Under the pieces are notes generated by a model. The model ran no database searches, had not been told where the DNA came from, and worked only from the letters and a program-made list of their open reading frames with translations. From positions 62,001-126,000 of the forward strand of contig NZ_JAGFBV010000006.1 of the NCBI RefSeq assembly GCF_017948595.1: a stretch of 64,000 nt of DNA, read 5' to 3'. Origin of the DNA: Flavobacterium geliluteum (GTDB taxonomy: Bacteria > Bacteroidota > Bacteroidia > Flavobacteriales > Flavobacteriaceae). Below, one piece after another: positions 17,320-27,118 of the stretch (position 1 is its first letter; every line of letters starts with the position of its first letter). Both the position numbers and the translations under genes were made by a program.

Positions 17320-18630
17320 ATGCTTTCAAAATTTCAAAATCACATTGCAGACAGATTTCCTTTTTTGAAGGAAAAAAAACTATTTCTAGCCTTAAGTGGG
17401 GGATTAGACAGTATGGTTTTGTTGCATTTAATGCAGCAATTACCTTTTGAAATAGCTGTTTTGCATTGTAATTTTCAGTTGAGAGGATTGGAAAGTTTTG
17501 GTGACCAAAATTTTATTCAAACGTATTGTGATGACCACAATATTTCTGTTTTTATTACCCAATTTGACACCGAATCTTTTGCAAAAGATTATAAATTATC
17601 CACTCAGGTTGCTGCTCGTGAGTTGCGATACAGTTGCTTTTATGAGCTTCTGGAAACCAAGAATTTCGATTATGTTCTAACAGCTCATCACGCCGATGAT
17701 AATCTCGAAACCTTTATTATTAATCTTAGCAGAGGTACGGGTTTAGAAGGATTAGTTGGGATTCCCGAGCAAAATGATCGAATTGTTAGACCATTATTGC
17801 CTTTCTCCAGAGCTGAAATTTTGTCGTATGCTCAGGATAATAATGTCGAATGGCGAGAAGACAGCAGCAATGCCTCTAATAAATACCTTCGGAATAAAAT
17901 TCGTCATGATTTGGTTCCGATTCTAAAAGAGATCAACCCAAATTTTTTGGCAGCTTTTGAGAAAACTCAATCGTATTTGCAGCAATCGCAGGAAATGGTC
18001 GAAGATGCAACGATTATGGTGTATCAGCAAGTTGCAAAAGAAGTCGGCGATGTCATTCATTTCGATTTAAATCAATTAAAAAAACTGCCCAATTATCAAT
18101 CTTATTTGTACCAATGGCTCAATGAATTTGGTTTCGTGGCTTGGAGTGATATTTATGATTTAGTAGATGGGCAATCCGGGAAACAGGTACTGTCGGCAGA
18201 GTTTCGATTATTAAAAAATAGAGATAGCCTGATTTTGATTCCAATTTCTGAAATGTCAGAAAAAGAAGAATTTCAGATTAGTGAAGGGGATGCGCAAGTT
18301 AATTTTCCCTTAAAATTAAGGTTTGGTCAGGTAGATGACATTACAGTAGAATCAAATACAGTTATCTTTGTTGACGGAGAAAAAATCTCTTACCCTCTAG
18401 TTTTACGTAGATGGAAAGAAGGCGATTTTTTTCATCCTTTGGGAATGCATGGAAAGTCTAAAAAAATCAGTAAATTTTTTAAAGATGAAAAATTATCATT
18501 AATAGAAAAAGAAAATACTTGGCTTTTGTGTTCTAATGAGCAAATAGTTTGGGTGATTGGTATGAGGCAAGACGAGCGTTTTAAAATTGAAAATAGTACA
18601 AATAGAATCTTAAAAATAGAATTACAATAA
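17320..18630 (+). CDS. tilS: tRNA(Ile)-lysidine synthase
   Basis: The 436-residue protein modifies C34 of tRNA-Ile(CAU) to lysidine so that it reads AUA. The N-type PP-loop SGGLDS is at about residues 26-31. The family sequences HCNFQLRG, AARELRYSCFYE, LTAHHADDNLETF (about 121-133) and LRNKIRHDLVPIL follow, with a TilS C-terminal domain carrying RRWKEGDFFHPLGMHGKSKK near 366-385. Its last base overlaps the first base of the dsbD start codon, so the two genes are probably co-transcribed and coupled. Confidence 0.95.
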   Translation: MLSKFQNHIADRFPFLKEKKLFLALSGGLDSMVLLHLMQQLPFEIAVLHCNFQLRGLESFGDQNFIQTYCDDHNISVFITQFDTESFAKDYKLSTQVAARELRYSCFYELLETKNFDYVLTAHHADDNLETFIINLSRGTGLEGLVGIPEQNDRIVRPLLPFSRAEILSYAQDNNVEWREDSSNASNKYLRNKIRHDLVPILKEINPNFLAAFEKTQSYLQQSQEMVEDATIMVYQQVAKEVGDVIHFDLNQLKKLPNYQSYLYQWLNEFGFVAWSDIYDLVDGQSGKQVLSAEFRLLKNRDSLILIPISEMSEKEEFQISEGDAQVNFPLKLRFGQVDDITVESNTVIFVDGEKISYPLVLRRWKEGDFFHPLGMHGKSKKISKFFKDEKLSLIEKENTWLLCSNEQIVWVIGMRQDERFKIENSTNRILKIELQ

Positions 18631-20711
18631 TGAAATTTAATCAATACTCCGCTGTGTTACTGAGAAATACCTGGAATAGATATTTGGTGCTCTTATTATT
18701 TTTCTTTTTCTTAAAAGGAAATGCTCAAATTTTAGAACCTGTAAAATGGACTGCTAAAATTGAAAAAAAATCGAATACCAATGCTGTTTTGATTTTTGAT
18801 GGTATTCTGGAAAAAGATTGGCATTTGTACTCTCAATTTACACCAGATGGTGGGCCTCTTCCGCTAGAAATTGTGTTTAAAAATCAAAAAGGGAATTATA
18901 ATTTAGTAGGAAAAGCCAAAGAAGGCAAAACTAAAACCACTTTTAATGATGTTTTTGGAGTAAACGAAACTTATTTTGAAAGTAAGGCTCATGTTGAGCA
19001 GGAAATCATCATTACCAACCCTGATTTGAAAGCTGTAGAAGTTGAATTTGATTTTCAGGTTTGTAAAGAAGTGTGTATCAATTTGAATAAAAAATTCTCG
19101 ATTGCAATCCCAGCGTCATTTAAAATGAATGCAGTTGCCACGGTTTCAGAAGCAAAAGCAGACGGAACAAAAACGGCAGATTTAGTAGTCGATACTTTAA
19201 ATACGGCCACTAAAACAGTTGTAAAAACACCTGAAAAAGCGACGACAGAAAATGCAACAACAGAGTCTGAAATAGCGTCTCCGGCTTCACCAAGAAGTCT
19301 GTGGTCGGTATTTTTTGTGGCTTTCTTGTTTGGATTTACAGCGTTACTGACACCTTGTGTTTTTCCGATGATTCCAATGACGGTAAGCTTTTTTACCAAG
19401 CAAAGTAAAACCAAAGCAGATGGAATTCGAAATGCTATTATTTATGGAATTTCGATTATCGGAATCTATGTGACATTAGGATTTTTAGTGTCTTGGATTT
19501 TTGGTGCAGATGCCCTAAATTCATTGGCTACCAATGTTTGGTTTAACGTTGGATTCTTTGTTCTGTTAGTTATTTTTGCAACGTCATTCTTGGGAGGATT
19601 CGAAATAATGTTGCCTAATTCTTGGGCAAATAAAGTAGATCAGCAAGCAGATAAAGGCGGCATTGTTGGAATATTATTTATGGCTTTGGCCTTAGCAATT
19701 GTCTCTTTTTCGTGCACAGGACCCATTGTAGGATCGCTTTTGTTTGAAGCGGCAACCAATGGTGTCATTGGCCCCATAGTAGGAATGTTTGGATTTTCGT
19801 TAGCATTGGCTCTGCCTTTTATGCTTTTTGCAATGTTTCCGGGTTGGTTAAATTCGTTGCCAAAATCAGGAGGATGGCTGAATACAGTAAAAGTGTTTTT
19901 AGGATTTTTGGAACTCGCTTTTGCATTCAAATTTTTGTCAAATGCCGACTTAGTTTTGCAATTACATTTCTTAGAAAGAGAAGTTTTCTTAGTAATCTGG
20001 ATTGCTATTTTTGGTGCTTTGGCATTGTATTTATTCGGAAAAATTACGTTGCCGCATGATAGTCCTTTACCACATATTTCTGTAGGTCGATTGTATTTAG
20101 GTTTGGTTACTCTGGCCTTTACAGTGTACCTGATTCCGGGACTTTGGGGAGCACCTTTGAAGTTAATCAGTGCGTTTCCGCCACCGCCACAATATAGCGA
20201 AAGTCCTTTTGGGGTTGGAGGTTCGTCTGCAAGTGTAACTTCATCAGAAGGCTTACCAAAAGGAGCAGAATTGGGACCACACGGGATTATGGTTTTTACA
20301 GATTATGAAGATGGTTTGGCGCATGCGAAATTAATTAATAAACCTATTATGCTCGATTTCACGGGACATGCTTGTGTAAATTGCAGAAAAATGGAGAATA
20401 ATGTTTGGTCAGATCCTCGTGTTTTATCCATTTTGAAAAATGATGTGGTGCTCATTTCTTTGTTTGTAGATGATAAGCGACCATTGCCTGCAGAGAAGCA
20501 ATTTGTGACTTCTGCGGGAGACAAAATAGAAAGTATTGGCGATAAATGGACCGATTTTATGATTACCAGATACAAAACCAATACACAGCCTTTGTACGTT
20601 TTGACAGATTTAGAAGGAAAGAGTTTAAATGTAACAACACCAACCATCAGTTATGTTGGAGTTGAGGAATATTTAAACTGGTTAAAAACGGGAATTTCAA
20701 AATTTAAATAA
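18630..20711 (+). CDS. dsbD: Thiol:disulfide interchange protein DsbD
   Basis: The 693-residue protein shuttles reducing power across the inner membrane. A signal peptide (about 1-33) is followed by the periplasmic N-terminal domain with the redox pair in FQVCKEVCINL (about C145/C149). A Pro/Thr/Ala-rich linker leads to the eight-TM core with LTPCVFPMIPMTVSFF (Cys about 242) and SFSCTGPIVG (Cys about 362). The C-terminal thioredoxin-like domain has ACVNCRKME (about C581/C584). All six expected cysteines are present. The ATG overlaps the tilS stop (TAATG). Confidence 0.95.
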   Translation: MKFNQYSAVLLRNTWNRYLVLLLFFFFLKGNAQILEPVKWTAKIEKKSNTNAVLIFDGILEKDWHLYSQFTPDGGPLPLEIVFKNQKGNYNLVGKAKEGKTKTTFNDVFGVNETYFESKAHVEQEIIITNPDLKAVEVEFDFQVCKEVCINLNKKFSIAIPASFKMNAVATVSEAKADGTKTADLVVDTLNTATKTVVKTPEKATTENATTESEIASPASPRSLWSVFFVAFLFGFTALLTPCVFPMIPMTVSFFTKQSKTKADGIRNAIIYGISIIGIYVTLGFLVSWIFGADALNSLATNVWFNVGFFVLLVIFATSFLGGFEIMLPNSWANKVDQQADKGGIVGILFMALALAIVSFSCTGPIVGSLLFEAATNGVIGPIVGMFGFSLALALPFMLFAMFPGWLNSLPKSGGWLNTVKVFLGFLELAFAFKFLSNADLVLQLHFLEREVFLVIWIAIFGALALYLFGKITLPHDSPLPHISVGRLYLGLVTLAFTVYLIPGLWGAPLKLISAFPPPPQYSESPFGVGGSSASVTSSEGLPKGAELGPHGIMVFTDYEDGLAHAKLINKPIMLDFTGHACVNCRKMENNVWSDPRVLSILKNDVVLISLFVDDKRPLPAEKQFVTSAGDKIESIGDKWTDFMITRYKTNTQPLYVLTDLEGKSLNVTTPTISYVGVEEYLNWLKTGISKFK

Positions 20712-20814
20712 ATTATTTCAAAATAAAATTTAAAAGTAATCGTTATTTCTTTTGTAATAATTCAGAATAATTTTAGAAGAAAAAAATATAGATAAGGTTG
20801 AAATTAATTCAAAC

Positions 20815-20847
20815 AAAAAGCACTCTAAAGAAATTTAGAGTGCTTTT
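20815..20847. terminator. Bidirectional terminator between dsbD and the ammonium transporter gene
   Basis: AAAAAGCACTCTAAA (20815-20829) and TTTAGAGTGCTTTTTT flank a 4-nt loop. A/T runs on both sides let it serve both convergent genes. Confidence 0.9.
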
Positions 20848-20876
20848 TTATTAAGGGCAAAGTCGAAAATTATTTC

Positions 20877-22202
20877 TTATAAGAATTCTCCGTGTTGAGA
20901 GATATCCAAACCTAATTCTTCTTTTTCTTCGGTAACTCTTAGAGGAGTGATTTTATTAACAACAAAGAATAAAATGTATGAACCGACAAATGCAAAGATT
21001 GAAACAAGTACCAAGGCTTTTAATTGTATTAAGAATAGAGTAGCATCGCCAAAAATAAGTCCTTGGTTTTTACCAACAATTGAATTGACAGAATTTGAAG
21101 CAAAAACTCCTGTTAGTAGCATTCCTACCATTCCTCCGACACCATGACAAGCAAAAACGTCTAAAGCATCGTCAATTTTTCCTTTAGGAAATTTACTTAC
21201 AACAAGGTTACTGATAACACTAGCGATAATACCAATGGCCAAAGCGTGAGGGATACTTACGAAACCAGCAGCTGGCGTAATCGCTACCAAACCTACAACA
21301 GCACCAATACAAGCACCCATAGCAGATAATTTGTGACCTAAAATTTTATCAAGGAAAACCCAAGCCATAGCTGCAGAAGCGGCGGCAATAGTAGTAGTTC
21401 CTAAAGCTTGTGCGGCAAGACTTCCAGCTCCAACTGCAGAACCTGCATTAAAACCAAACCATCCAAACCATAATAAACCTGTACCTAATAATACATAAGT
21501 GATTCTTGCAGGATTTACTTTTTGAACTTTACGTTTTCCTAAGAAAATTGCACCAGCCAAAGCAGCCCAACCAGCACTCATGTGTACAACTGTTCCTCCA
21601 GCAAAGTCTAAAACTCCCCATCCGAAGAATAATCCATCAGGATGCCAAGTCATGTGGCATAATGGAGCGTAAATAAATAATATAAACAACACCATAAATA
21701 ACAAATAAGCCCAGAAGCGTACACGTTCTGCAAAAGCTCCTGTTATTAAAGCAGGTGTGATAATAGCAAATTTGGCTTGAAATAAAGCGAAAAGAATCAT
21801 CGGGATTGTCGGCGCTAATTCCCATGCGGTGTTGGCGCTTACTCCTTGAAAAAATATATTAGAGGAAGGATCTCCAATGAATCCGCCCAGTGATGGGCCA
21901 AAACACAATCCAAACCCAACTACTACCCAAAGTACCGTAACAATTACCATGGCCATAAAACTTTGCAGCATAGTACTGATTACATTTTTTTTACCTACCA
22001 TTCCTCCGTAGAAAAAACCTAATCCGGGAGTCATTAATAATACAAGAGCTGTTGCAACAATCATCCATGCAGTATCACCCGTGTCCAGTTTTAATTCGAC
22101 GATGTGAGGACCCAATGTTTTTGATTCAGTAATAAAGGAGATAGAAAAAATAGATAGTAACAAAACTGTGATTAATATCACGCTTAAAATAATTTTTCGC
22201 AT
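20877..22202 (-). CDS. amtB: Ammonium transporter (Amt family)
   Basis: The 441-residue Amt/Rh channel conducts ammonium across the inner membrane. The N-terminus is a signal-like segment (about 1-24) ahead of the eleven TM helices. Motifs include DTAWMIVATALVLLMTPGLGFFYGG (shown as family start, about 42-66), FAGGTVVHMSAGWAALAGA with the first pore His, WFGWFGFNAGSA, and DVFACHGVGGMVGMLLTGVF with the second pore His. The short C-terminal tail lies in the cytoplasm. No glnK gene is adjacent, although amt-glnK pairing is common. With gltBD in the same window it fits nitrogen assimilation. It is preceded by 340 bp of AT-rich, gene-free DNA without a clear TAnnTTTG box. Confidence 0.95.
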   Translation of the reverse strand: MRKIILSVILITVLLLSIFSISFITESKTLGPHIVELKLDTGDTAWMIVATALVLLMTPGLGFFYGGMVGKKNVISTMLQSFMAMVIVTVLWVVVGFGLCFGPSLGGFIGDPSSNIFFQGVSANTAWELAPTIPMILFALFQAKFAIITPALITGAFAERVRFWAYLLFMVLFILFIYAPLCHMTWHPDGLFFGWGVLDFAGGTVVHMSAGWAALAGAIFLGKRKVQKVNPARITYVLLGTGLLWFGWFGFNAGSAVGAGSLAAQALGTTTIAAASAAMAWVFLDKILGHKLSAMGACIGAVVGLVAITPAAGFVSIPHALAIGIIASVISNLVVSKFPKGKIDDALDVFACHGVGGMVGMLLTGVFASNSVNSIVGKNQGLIFGDATLFLIQLKALVLVSIFAFVGSYILFFVVNKITPLRVTEEKEELGLDISQHGEFL

Positions 22203-22542
22203 AGTTATTTAGTTTTAAATTTTTGATAAAAATATAAAATCATTCAATACCCCTATAAAAAATAAGGTATTAAGCCTAATTTTTATTAATATTTTAATTT
22301 AAACCCCTCTATTTTGAATCTAATTATTAAAACACATATAAATTTTGCGTTTTGTGAATCTCATTTTATCTAAAAATGCATTTTATTAATAGTTTTAAGG
22401 TTTAATTGTGCTAATAATTGATAGTTTTAAGATTAATTTAAGTTTTATTTGTGTTGTATTTTGTTTTTTATTGAAATTAAAGCAAAAAAAAGCATCAGAT
22501 GAAATTTTCAAATGATGCCTTTTTGAGAAGATAAAAATTCTA
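22203..22542. other. Gene-free AT-rich region upstream of the ammonium transporter gene
   Basis: This stretch holds the upstream region of the minus-strand transporter gene and, at its right end, the terminator of the amidohydrolase operon. No ORF and no good -7 box were seen. TAGTTTTAAG occurs twice (22391-22440) in a loose direct repeat. Confidence 0.5.
22482..22525 (-). terminator. Terminator of the amidohydrolase operon
   Basis: On the minus strand GGCATCA (from 22518) pairs with TGATGC (to 22492), with an inner TGAAA/TTTCA stem and a long T run (the A run at 22484-22491 on the plus strand). Confidence 0.75.
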
Positions 22543-23850
22543 CTATTGCTGGTTGAATTTTTGCTTAAATTTTTTGTTTAGTTTAGTCTGATGCGTTTCA
22601 AGGTTAATTTCTCTTCCTTGAATAAAAGCGGTAGACAATTGATTGGTTCTCATGTCTAGAGCATCTCCTTCAGAAATAAACAAAGTAGCGTCTTTTCCTG
22701 TTTCCAAAGTACCACATAGAGCATCTATTCCTAATAATTGGGAAGTATTTGAAGTGATCAACTGCAAAGCTGTTTCTTTATCCAAACCAAAAGCGGCGCA
22801 AGTTCCTGCTAAAAACGGAAGATTTCTCACGCTCATACGCTCATGATCACCACTGTTTTCTAGTCCTACTATAATACCTTTGTCTGTCAATATTTTTGCC
22901 ATTTTATAAGGTAAATTCACGTCTTCATCATCGCTTGTTGGCATGTCGTGTACCCGTCTTAGTAAAACCCCTACATTGTTCTTTTTTAAGAGATCTGCCG
23001 ATTTGTAAGCTTCAAATCCTCCTACAACAACTAGTTTTTGTATACCATTATCTTTTGCCAATTGTATAGCATCAATAATTTGTTTTTCCTCATCTGCGTG
23101 CACATATAAAATCTGAGTTCCATCAAAAAGACCTTTTGTTGCTTCCAAAATCAGGTTTCTTTCTTTAGGAGCAGCGCCAGAATACGCTTTGGCATTTATT
23201 AAAAAAGTATTTACTTCTTCAACTTGTTTGATATAATCTTTGTTAGGTTCGATAATCCCTGGCTCAAACCAATTTCCACCTCTTTTAAAAGTAGCAGGAA
23301 AGTTTAAATGGATACCGTCATTTTCTTTTAAAATAGCATCACTCCAACTCCAAGCATCTAACTGTACAACAGAGGAAGTACCCGAAATTCTTCCGCCGCG
23401 TGGCGTAATTTGAGCAATCAAAACACCATTGGGGCGAACTGTTTCGATTACTTTCGATTCAGAATTATAAGCGATAATACTTCTTACATTTGGATTAAAA
23501 TCACCAATTTCTGCTTCGTCATCAGATGATTTTACAGCGTCTATTTCGACCAATCCTAAAGTTGAATTTGGAGAAATAAATCCCGGGTAAACATGTTTTC
23601 CAGCAGCATTAATCGTGGTGTCAAAAGCATTATCCGCCAACCTGATAATCGTGGCATCTGCGACTAATGTTAATTTTCCATCTTTAAAACCAATAGCACT
23701 ATTTTCGATCACTTTTCCGTTGCCTAAATGTGCTGTTGCGTTTAATATCAAAACCGACTTGGTCTGCTTCTGAGCGGGTATTTGCTGGGCATTTAGTTGT
23801 ACCGAGGCACAAAATACGAGTAGCAAATTATATATGTTTTTATTTATCAT
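22543..23850 (-). CDS. Exported amidohydrolase-like protein lacking the usual metal motif
   Basis: About 435 residues from the ATG at 23850. This start is preferred because it begins with a signal peptide (INKNIYNLLLVFCASVQLNAQ), whereas the longer frame adds a Lys-rich stretch and overlaps the upstream gene. The protein has the imidazolonepropionase-like layout: beta-sandwich (SVLILNATAHLGNGKVIEN), AGKHVYPGFISPNSTLGLVE, a TIM-barrel region and a C-terminal GTLETGKDATLFISEGDALD. The metal-binding H-x-H expected after PGFI is replaced by SPNST, so hydrolase activity is doubtful. It starts 28 bp after the 1006-residue homologue and is surely co-transcribed with it. Confidence 0.8.
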   Translation of the reverse strand: MINKNIYNLLLVFCASVQLNAQQIPAQKQTKSVLILNATAHLGNGKVIENSAIGFKDGKLTLVADATIIRLADNAFDTTINAAGKHVYPGFISPNSTLGLVEIDAVKSSDDEAEIGDFNPNVRSIIAYNSESKVIETVRPNGVLIAQITPRGGRISGTSSVVQLDAWSWSDAILKENDGIHLNFPATFKRGGNWFEPGIIEPNKDYIKQVEEVNTFLINAKAYSGAAPKERNLILEATKGLFDGTQILYVHADEEKQIIDAIQLAKDNGIQKLVVVGGFEAYKSADLLKKNNVGVLLRRVHDMPTSDDEDVNLPYKMAKILTDKGIIVGLENSGDHERMSVRNLPFLAGTCAAFGLDKETALQLITSNTSQLLGIDALCGTLETGKDATLFISEGDALDMRTNQLSTAFIQGREINLETHQTKLNKKFKQKFNQQ

Positions 23851-23878
23851 AATATCTTTTTTTGACTTTATAAAATTT

Positions 23879-26872
23879 CTACTCTTCAAGAGTGTCACAG
23901 TGATACTCTTTTTTCTCTTTTTTAGTAGGGGTTTGCGTTTGGCCACCTTTATTTTTTTCCTGCAACATCTGTCCGATCAATATATTCCTTTCTTTGGTGA
24001 TAGCAGCTTGTTTTTCGGCATCTTTTTCAATGTCAAAATAGACTACACCTTCAATGATAGTTTTTTCGGCTTTTGCATAAATAGACAAAGGATTGTCGCT
24101 CCATAGTACCACATCGGCATCTTTACCCATTTTTATACTTCCTACTTTATCGTCGATATGTAATAATTTTGCTGGGTTAAGAGTTACAAATTTCCATGCT
24201 TCTTCTTCAGGGATATTACCGTATTTTACTGCTTTTGCAGCTTCCTGATTTAGTCTTCTTGACATTTCGGCATCATCAGAGTTGTACGCAACCACGACTC
24301 CTGCATTGTGCATGATAGGCCCGTTAAACGGAATAGCATCGTTTACTTCAAATTTGTAGGCCCACCAATCAGAGAAAGTCGAAGCTCCAACGCCGTGAGC
24401 TTTCATTTTGTCGGCCACTTTGTATCCTTCAAGAATATGGGTGAACGTATTTACATTAAAATTAAATTTCTCGGCAACGTTCATTAGCATCAAAATTTCA
24501 GACTCTACATAAGAGTGACACGTAATAAAACGCTCTTTATTTAAAATTTCGGCCAAAGTCTCCATTTCTAAATCAACTCTTGGCGCTTTTTCTTTTTTAG
24601 AATTGGCTTTGAATTTCTTCCAGCTTTCATCATATTCTTTGGCACGTTGAAAGTAATCGATAAAAACCTGCTCAACTCCCATTCTCGTCTGAGGAAAACG
24701 AGTAGGGTTATCAATTCCCCAGTTGGCTTGTTTTACGTTTTCTCCCAATGCAAACTTGATAAATTTAGGTTGATTTTTGTACAACATATCCTCAGGAGCA
24801 GCACCCCATTTCCATTTTACAATGGCAGAACGACCACCAATTGGGTTGGCAGAACCGTGTAATAATTGTGAGATCGTAACACCACCGGCCAAATCTCTGT
24901 AAATATTAATATCTTCAGAGTTTACAACATCTTGTATCGTAACTTCGGCGGTAGAGTTGTGACCGCTTTCGTTTACCCCTTTAGAAATAGCAATGTGCGA
25001 ATGCTCATCAATGATTCCGCTTGTGATATGTTTGCCTTTTGCATCAACTACAGTAGCAGTTGCGTCTGAAAGATTTTTACCAACGGCTGCAATTTTTCCG
25101 TTTTTGATTAATACATCGGTCTCTGTAAGGATTCCTTCTTTTTCATTGGTCCAAACGGTTGCATTTTTAAATAGTAAAGTTTGAGCCGTTAATTTTTTTG
25201 AATCACCAAAAGCTACGTTAGGGTAGGTGGTTGGCATGATTGCAATTGGTTTTTCTGGCTTTAAAGTATCTTTAATCGCGATAAAAGCACTGGTTCTTAC
25301 AGCAGTCCATTGGGTTTCTTCTCCATTGGATAAAACGGCTTTTCCAGACAATATTTCTGGTTTTTCTATAAAACCTGTCAAACGAGTGTAGTTTGATTTT
25401 ATAGTGTCAGCAGGTTTAACTAAAAGCGAAATCCAGTTTTTAGCAACCGAAAAAGTACTTTTTATCTTTTTAGCATCTGCAGTGGTAAGGTCAGATTTTG
25501 GAGCTTCAGCCGTTCCTTCGATCTTCCATTTATAGGTATCTTTTCCGATTGTTAAATCATAATTACCGCGAATATCTTTTCCGTTGATATCGTTAATGAC
25601 GAATTTACTTCCTTGTACCCAGTTTTCGAATAAAATCGTTTTTTCGTCAAAAATTTCTCCAGATGTAATTACAAAATTGGCAAAACAACCCGCTTTTAAA
25701 CTTCCTATTTCATTGCTTTTTCCTAAGATAGAAGCCGGAATAGTTGTCAATGCCTCTAAGGCTTTGGTTTTGTCAAATCCAAGTTTAATGGCTTTTAAAA
25801 GATTGGTTCTAAAATCTTCTATTTTCTTTAATTTATCAGTTGTCAAAGCAAAAACGACACCGTTGTCCGAAAGCACTTTAAGATTCGTTGGCGCCTGATT
25901 CCAGAAACGCATATCTGCCAATTCTATTTGGTTGGATTGATATGGATTGGAAACATCATAAGCCTCTGGAAAACTGATTGGGATGATGAATTTTGCGTTG
26001 GTGTTTTTAATTTCTTCAATTCTTTCAAACTCATTTCCGCTCCCTTTCAAGATATAATTCAAACCAAATTCTTTGGCAATTTTAGCGGCTCTTAAGCTGT
26101 TTAGTTTGTCTTCGGTAGCAAAAATTTGAATTAATTTTTCATTATTAGCCAAAGCTTCCAAAGACAAATCTTTGTTTTCAGCATTTCCTTTTTTGTACCA
26201 GTCAAGATCCAGATACATCTGACGCAATAAGGCCATCATCCCCATTAAAGAGCTTGGATAAGCTTGATTGGTCAAGGCACTTTTGGTAAATGCAAAATGA
26301 TTGGTTAGTTTATTCGAGATAATTCTATTTTTATCGTCTGTATTGTTCAGTGCAATCAAAGCGCCAGTTCCCTGAGCAACTCCGTCGGCAATATGCGTAC
26401 TTACAACACCAAAACCTGCTTTAAGCAGTTCGTCTGCTTTGGGTTGGTCATAAGTAAAACTTTCGTAACTATTTGTTTCTGGGCGAATACTTTCATTCCA
26501 ATAAAATCCAACTCGTTTGGTGTCGTAAGAAGCATCTCTTCTTCCACCAGTTAAATTTCTTTTTGGTTTTTCTATTCCAAAAGTGGTGTATAAATCAATA
26601 AAAGAAGGGTAAATTGTTTTTCCTTCCAGATTGATGGTGATCGAGTTTTTAGGAATTGCGATATTGGTTCCAACCGAAACAATTTTACCATCCTGAATTA
26701 GTAGTGTTCCTTTTTCAATCTTTTGATTTGGAGTAACGTAGATCGTAGCATTGGTAAAAACAGTATAATTATTGTTTTTATTGTGTACACTTTCGTTAAT
26801 AGGGAAATAGTCTTGAGCGTGCATTTTTGTTAAAAAAACGCTCAAAAACAATAAGAGTAGGGCTTTTTTCAT
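23879..26872 (-). CDS. Exported double amidohydrolase-like protein, C-terminal unit with intact metal site
   Basis: About 997 residues from the ATG at 26872, which begins the signal peptide KKALLLLFLSVFLTKMHAQ. The longer frame adds 22 unlikely residues. It contains two amidohydrolase-like units. The N-terminal one (about 30-470) has GKTIYPSFIDLYTTFG, where H-x-H is missing. The C-terminal one (about 585-985) has GIIDEHSHIAISKG with H-x-H, then CHSYVESEI, THILEGYKVAD, MHNAG and YNSDDAEMSRR, giving a complete set of candidate metal ligands. The family hydrolyses C-N bonds, for example in peptides or imidazolones; the substrate is unknown. Periplasmic location is inferred from the signal peptide. 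Confidence 0.82.
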   Translation of the reverse strand: MKKALLLLFLSVFLTKMHAQDYFPINESVHNKNNNYTVFTNATIYVTPNQKIEKGTLLIQDGKIVSVGTNIAIPKNSITINLEGKTIYPSFIDLYTTFGIEKPKRNLTGGRRDASYDTKRVGFYWNESIRPETNSYESFTYDQPKADELLKAGFGVVSTHIADGVAQGTGALIALNNTDDKNRIISNKLTNHFAFTKSALTNQAYPSSLMGMMALLRQMYLDLDWYKKGNAENKDLSLEALANNEKLIQIFATEDKLNSLRAAKIAKEFGLNYILKGSGNEFERIEEIKNTNAKFIIPISFPEAYDVSNPYQSNQIELADMRFWNQAPTNLKVLSDNGVVFALTTDKLKKIEDFRTNLLKAIKLGFDKTKALEALTTIPASILGKSNEIGSLKAGCFANFVITSGEIFDEKTILFENWVQGSKFVINDINGKDIRGNYDLTIGKDTYKWKIEGTAEAPKSDLTTADAKKIKSTFSVAKNWISLLVKPADTIKSNYTRLTGFIEKPEILSGKAVLSNGEETQWTAVRTSAFIAIKDTLKPEKPIAIMPTTYPNVAFGDSKKLTAQTLLFKNATVWTNEKEGILTETDVLIKNGKIAAVGKNLSDATATVVDAKGKHITSGIIDEHSHIAISKGVNESGHNSTAEVTIQDVVNSEDINIYRDLAGGVTISQLLHGSANPIGGRSAIVKWKWGAAPEDMLYKNQPKFIKFALGENVKQANWGIDNPTRFPQTRMGVEQVFIDYFQRAKEYDESWKKFKANSKKEKAPRVDLEMETLAEILNKERFITCHSYVESEILMLMNVAEKFNFNVNTFTHILEGYKVADKMKAHGVGASTFSDWWAYKFEVNDAIPFNGPIMHNAGVVVAYNSDDAEMSRRLNQEAAKAVKYGNIPEEEAWKFVTLNPAKLLHIDDKVGSIKMGKDADVVLWSDNPLSIYAKAEKTIIEGVVYFDIEKDAEKQAAITKERNILIGQMLQEKNKGGQTQTPTKKEKKEYHCDTLEE

Positions 26873-27118
26873 ATATAAATAAATAAATTTTTGATAAAAA
26901 TATGAAAAATATATAATGTTTGGTAATTTAAAAACCAATATTATTGTCCTTTTTTATTTTTTAATAGTTGTTTAAGGAATGCTGTTTTTGTGGGTTTGTG
27001 ATAACTTAGATTTTGGTATAAGATGTAGGATTATAAATTCTTTAAATTAAAATTGTAGTATTTTATTTATAATAAAGTATTTTTTAGTAGATTTAGAAAT
27101 ATTTAATGATTTACAATT

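Noticed and set aside
23851-23946. Overlap of the two amidohydrolase genes by 68 bp
   Set aside because: It exists only with the longest frame of the smaller gene. The ATG at 23850 opens a proper signal peptide, so the genes are 28 bp apart.
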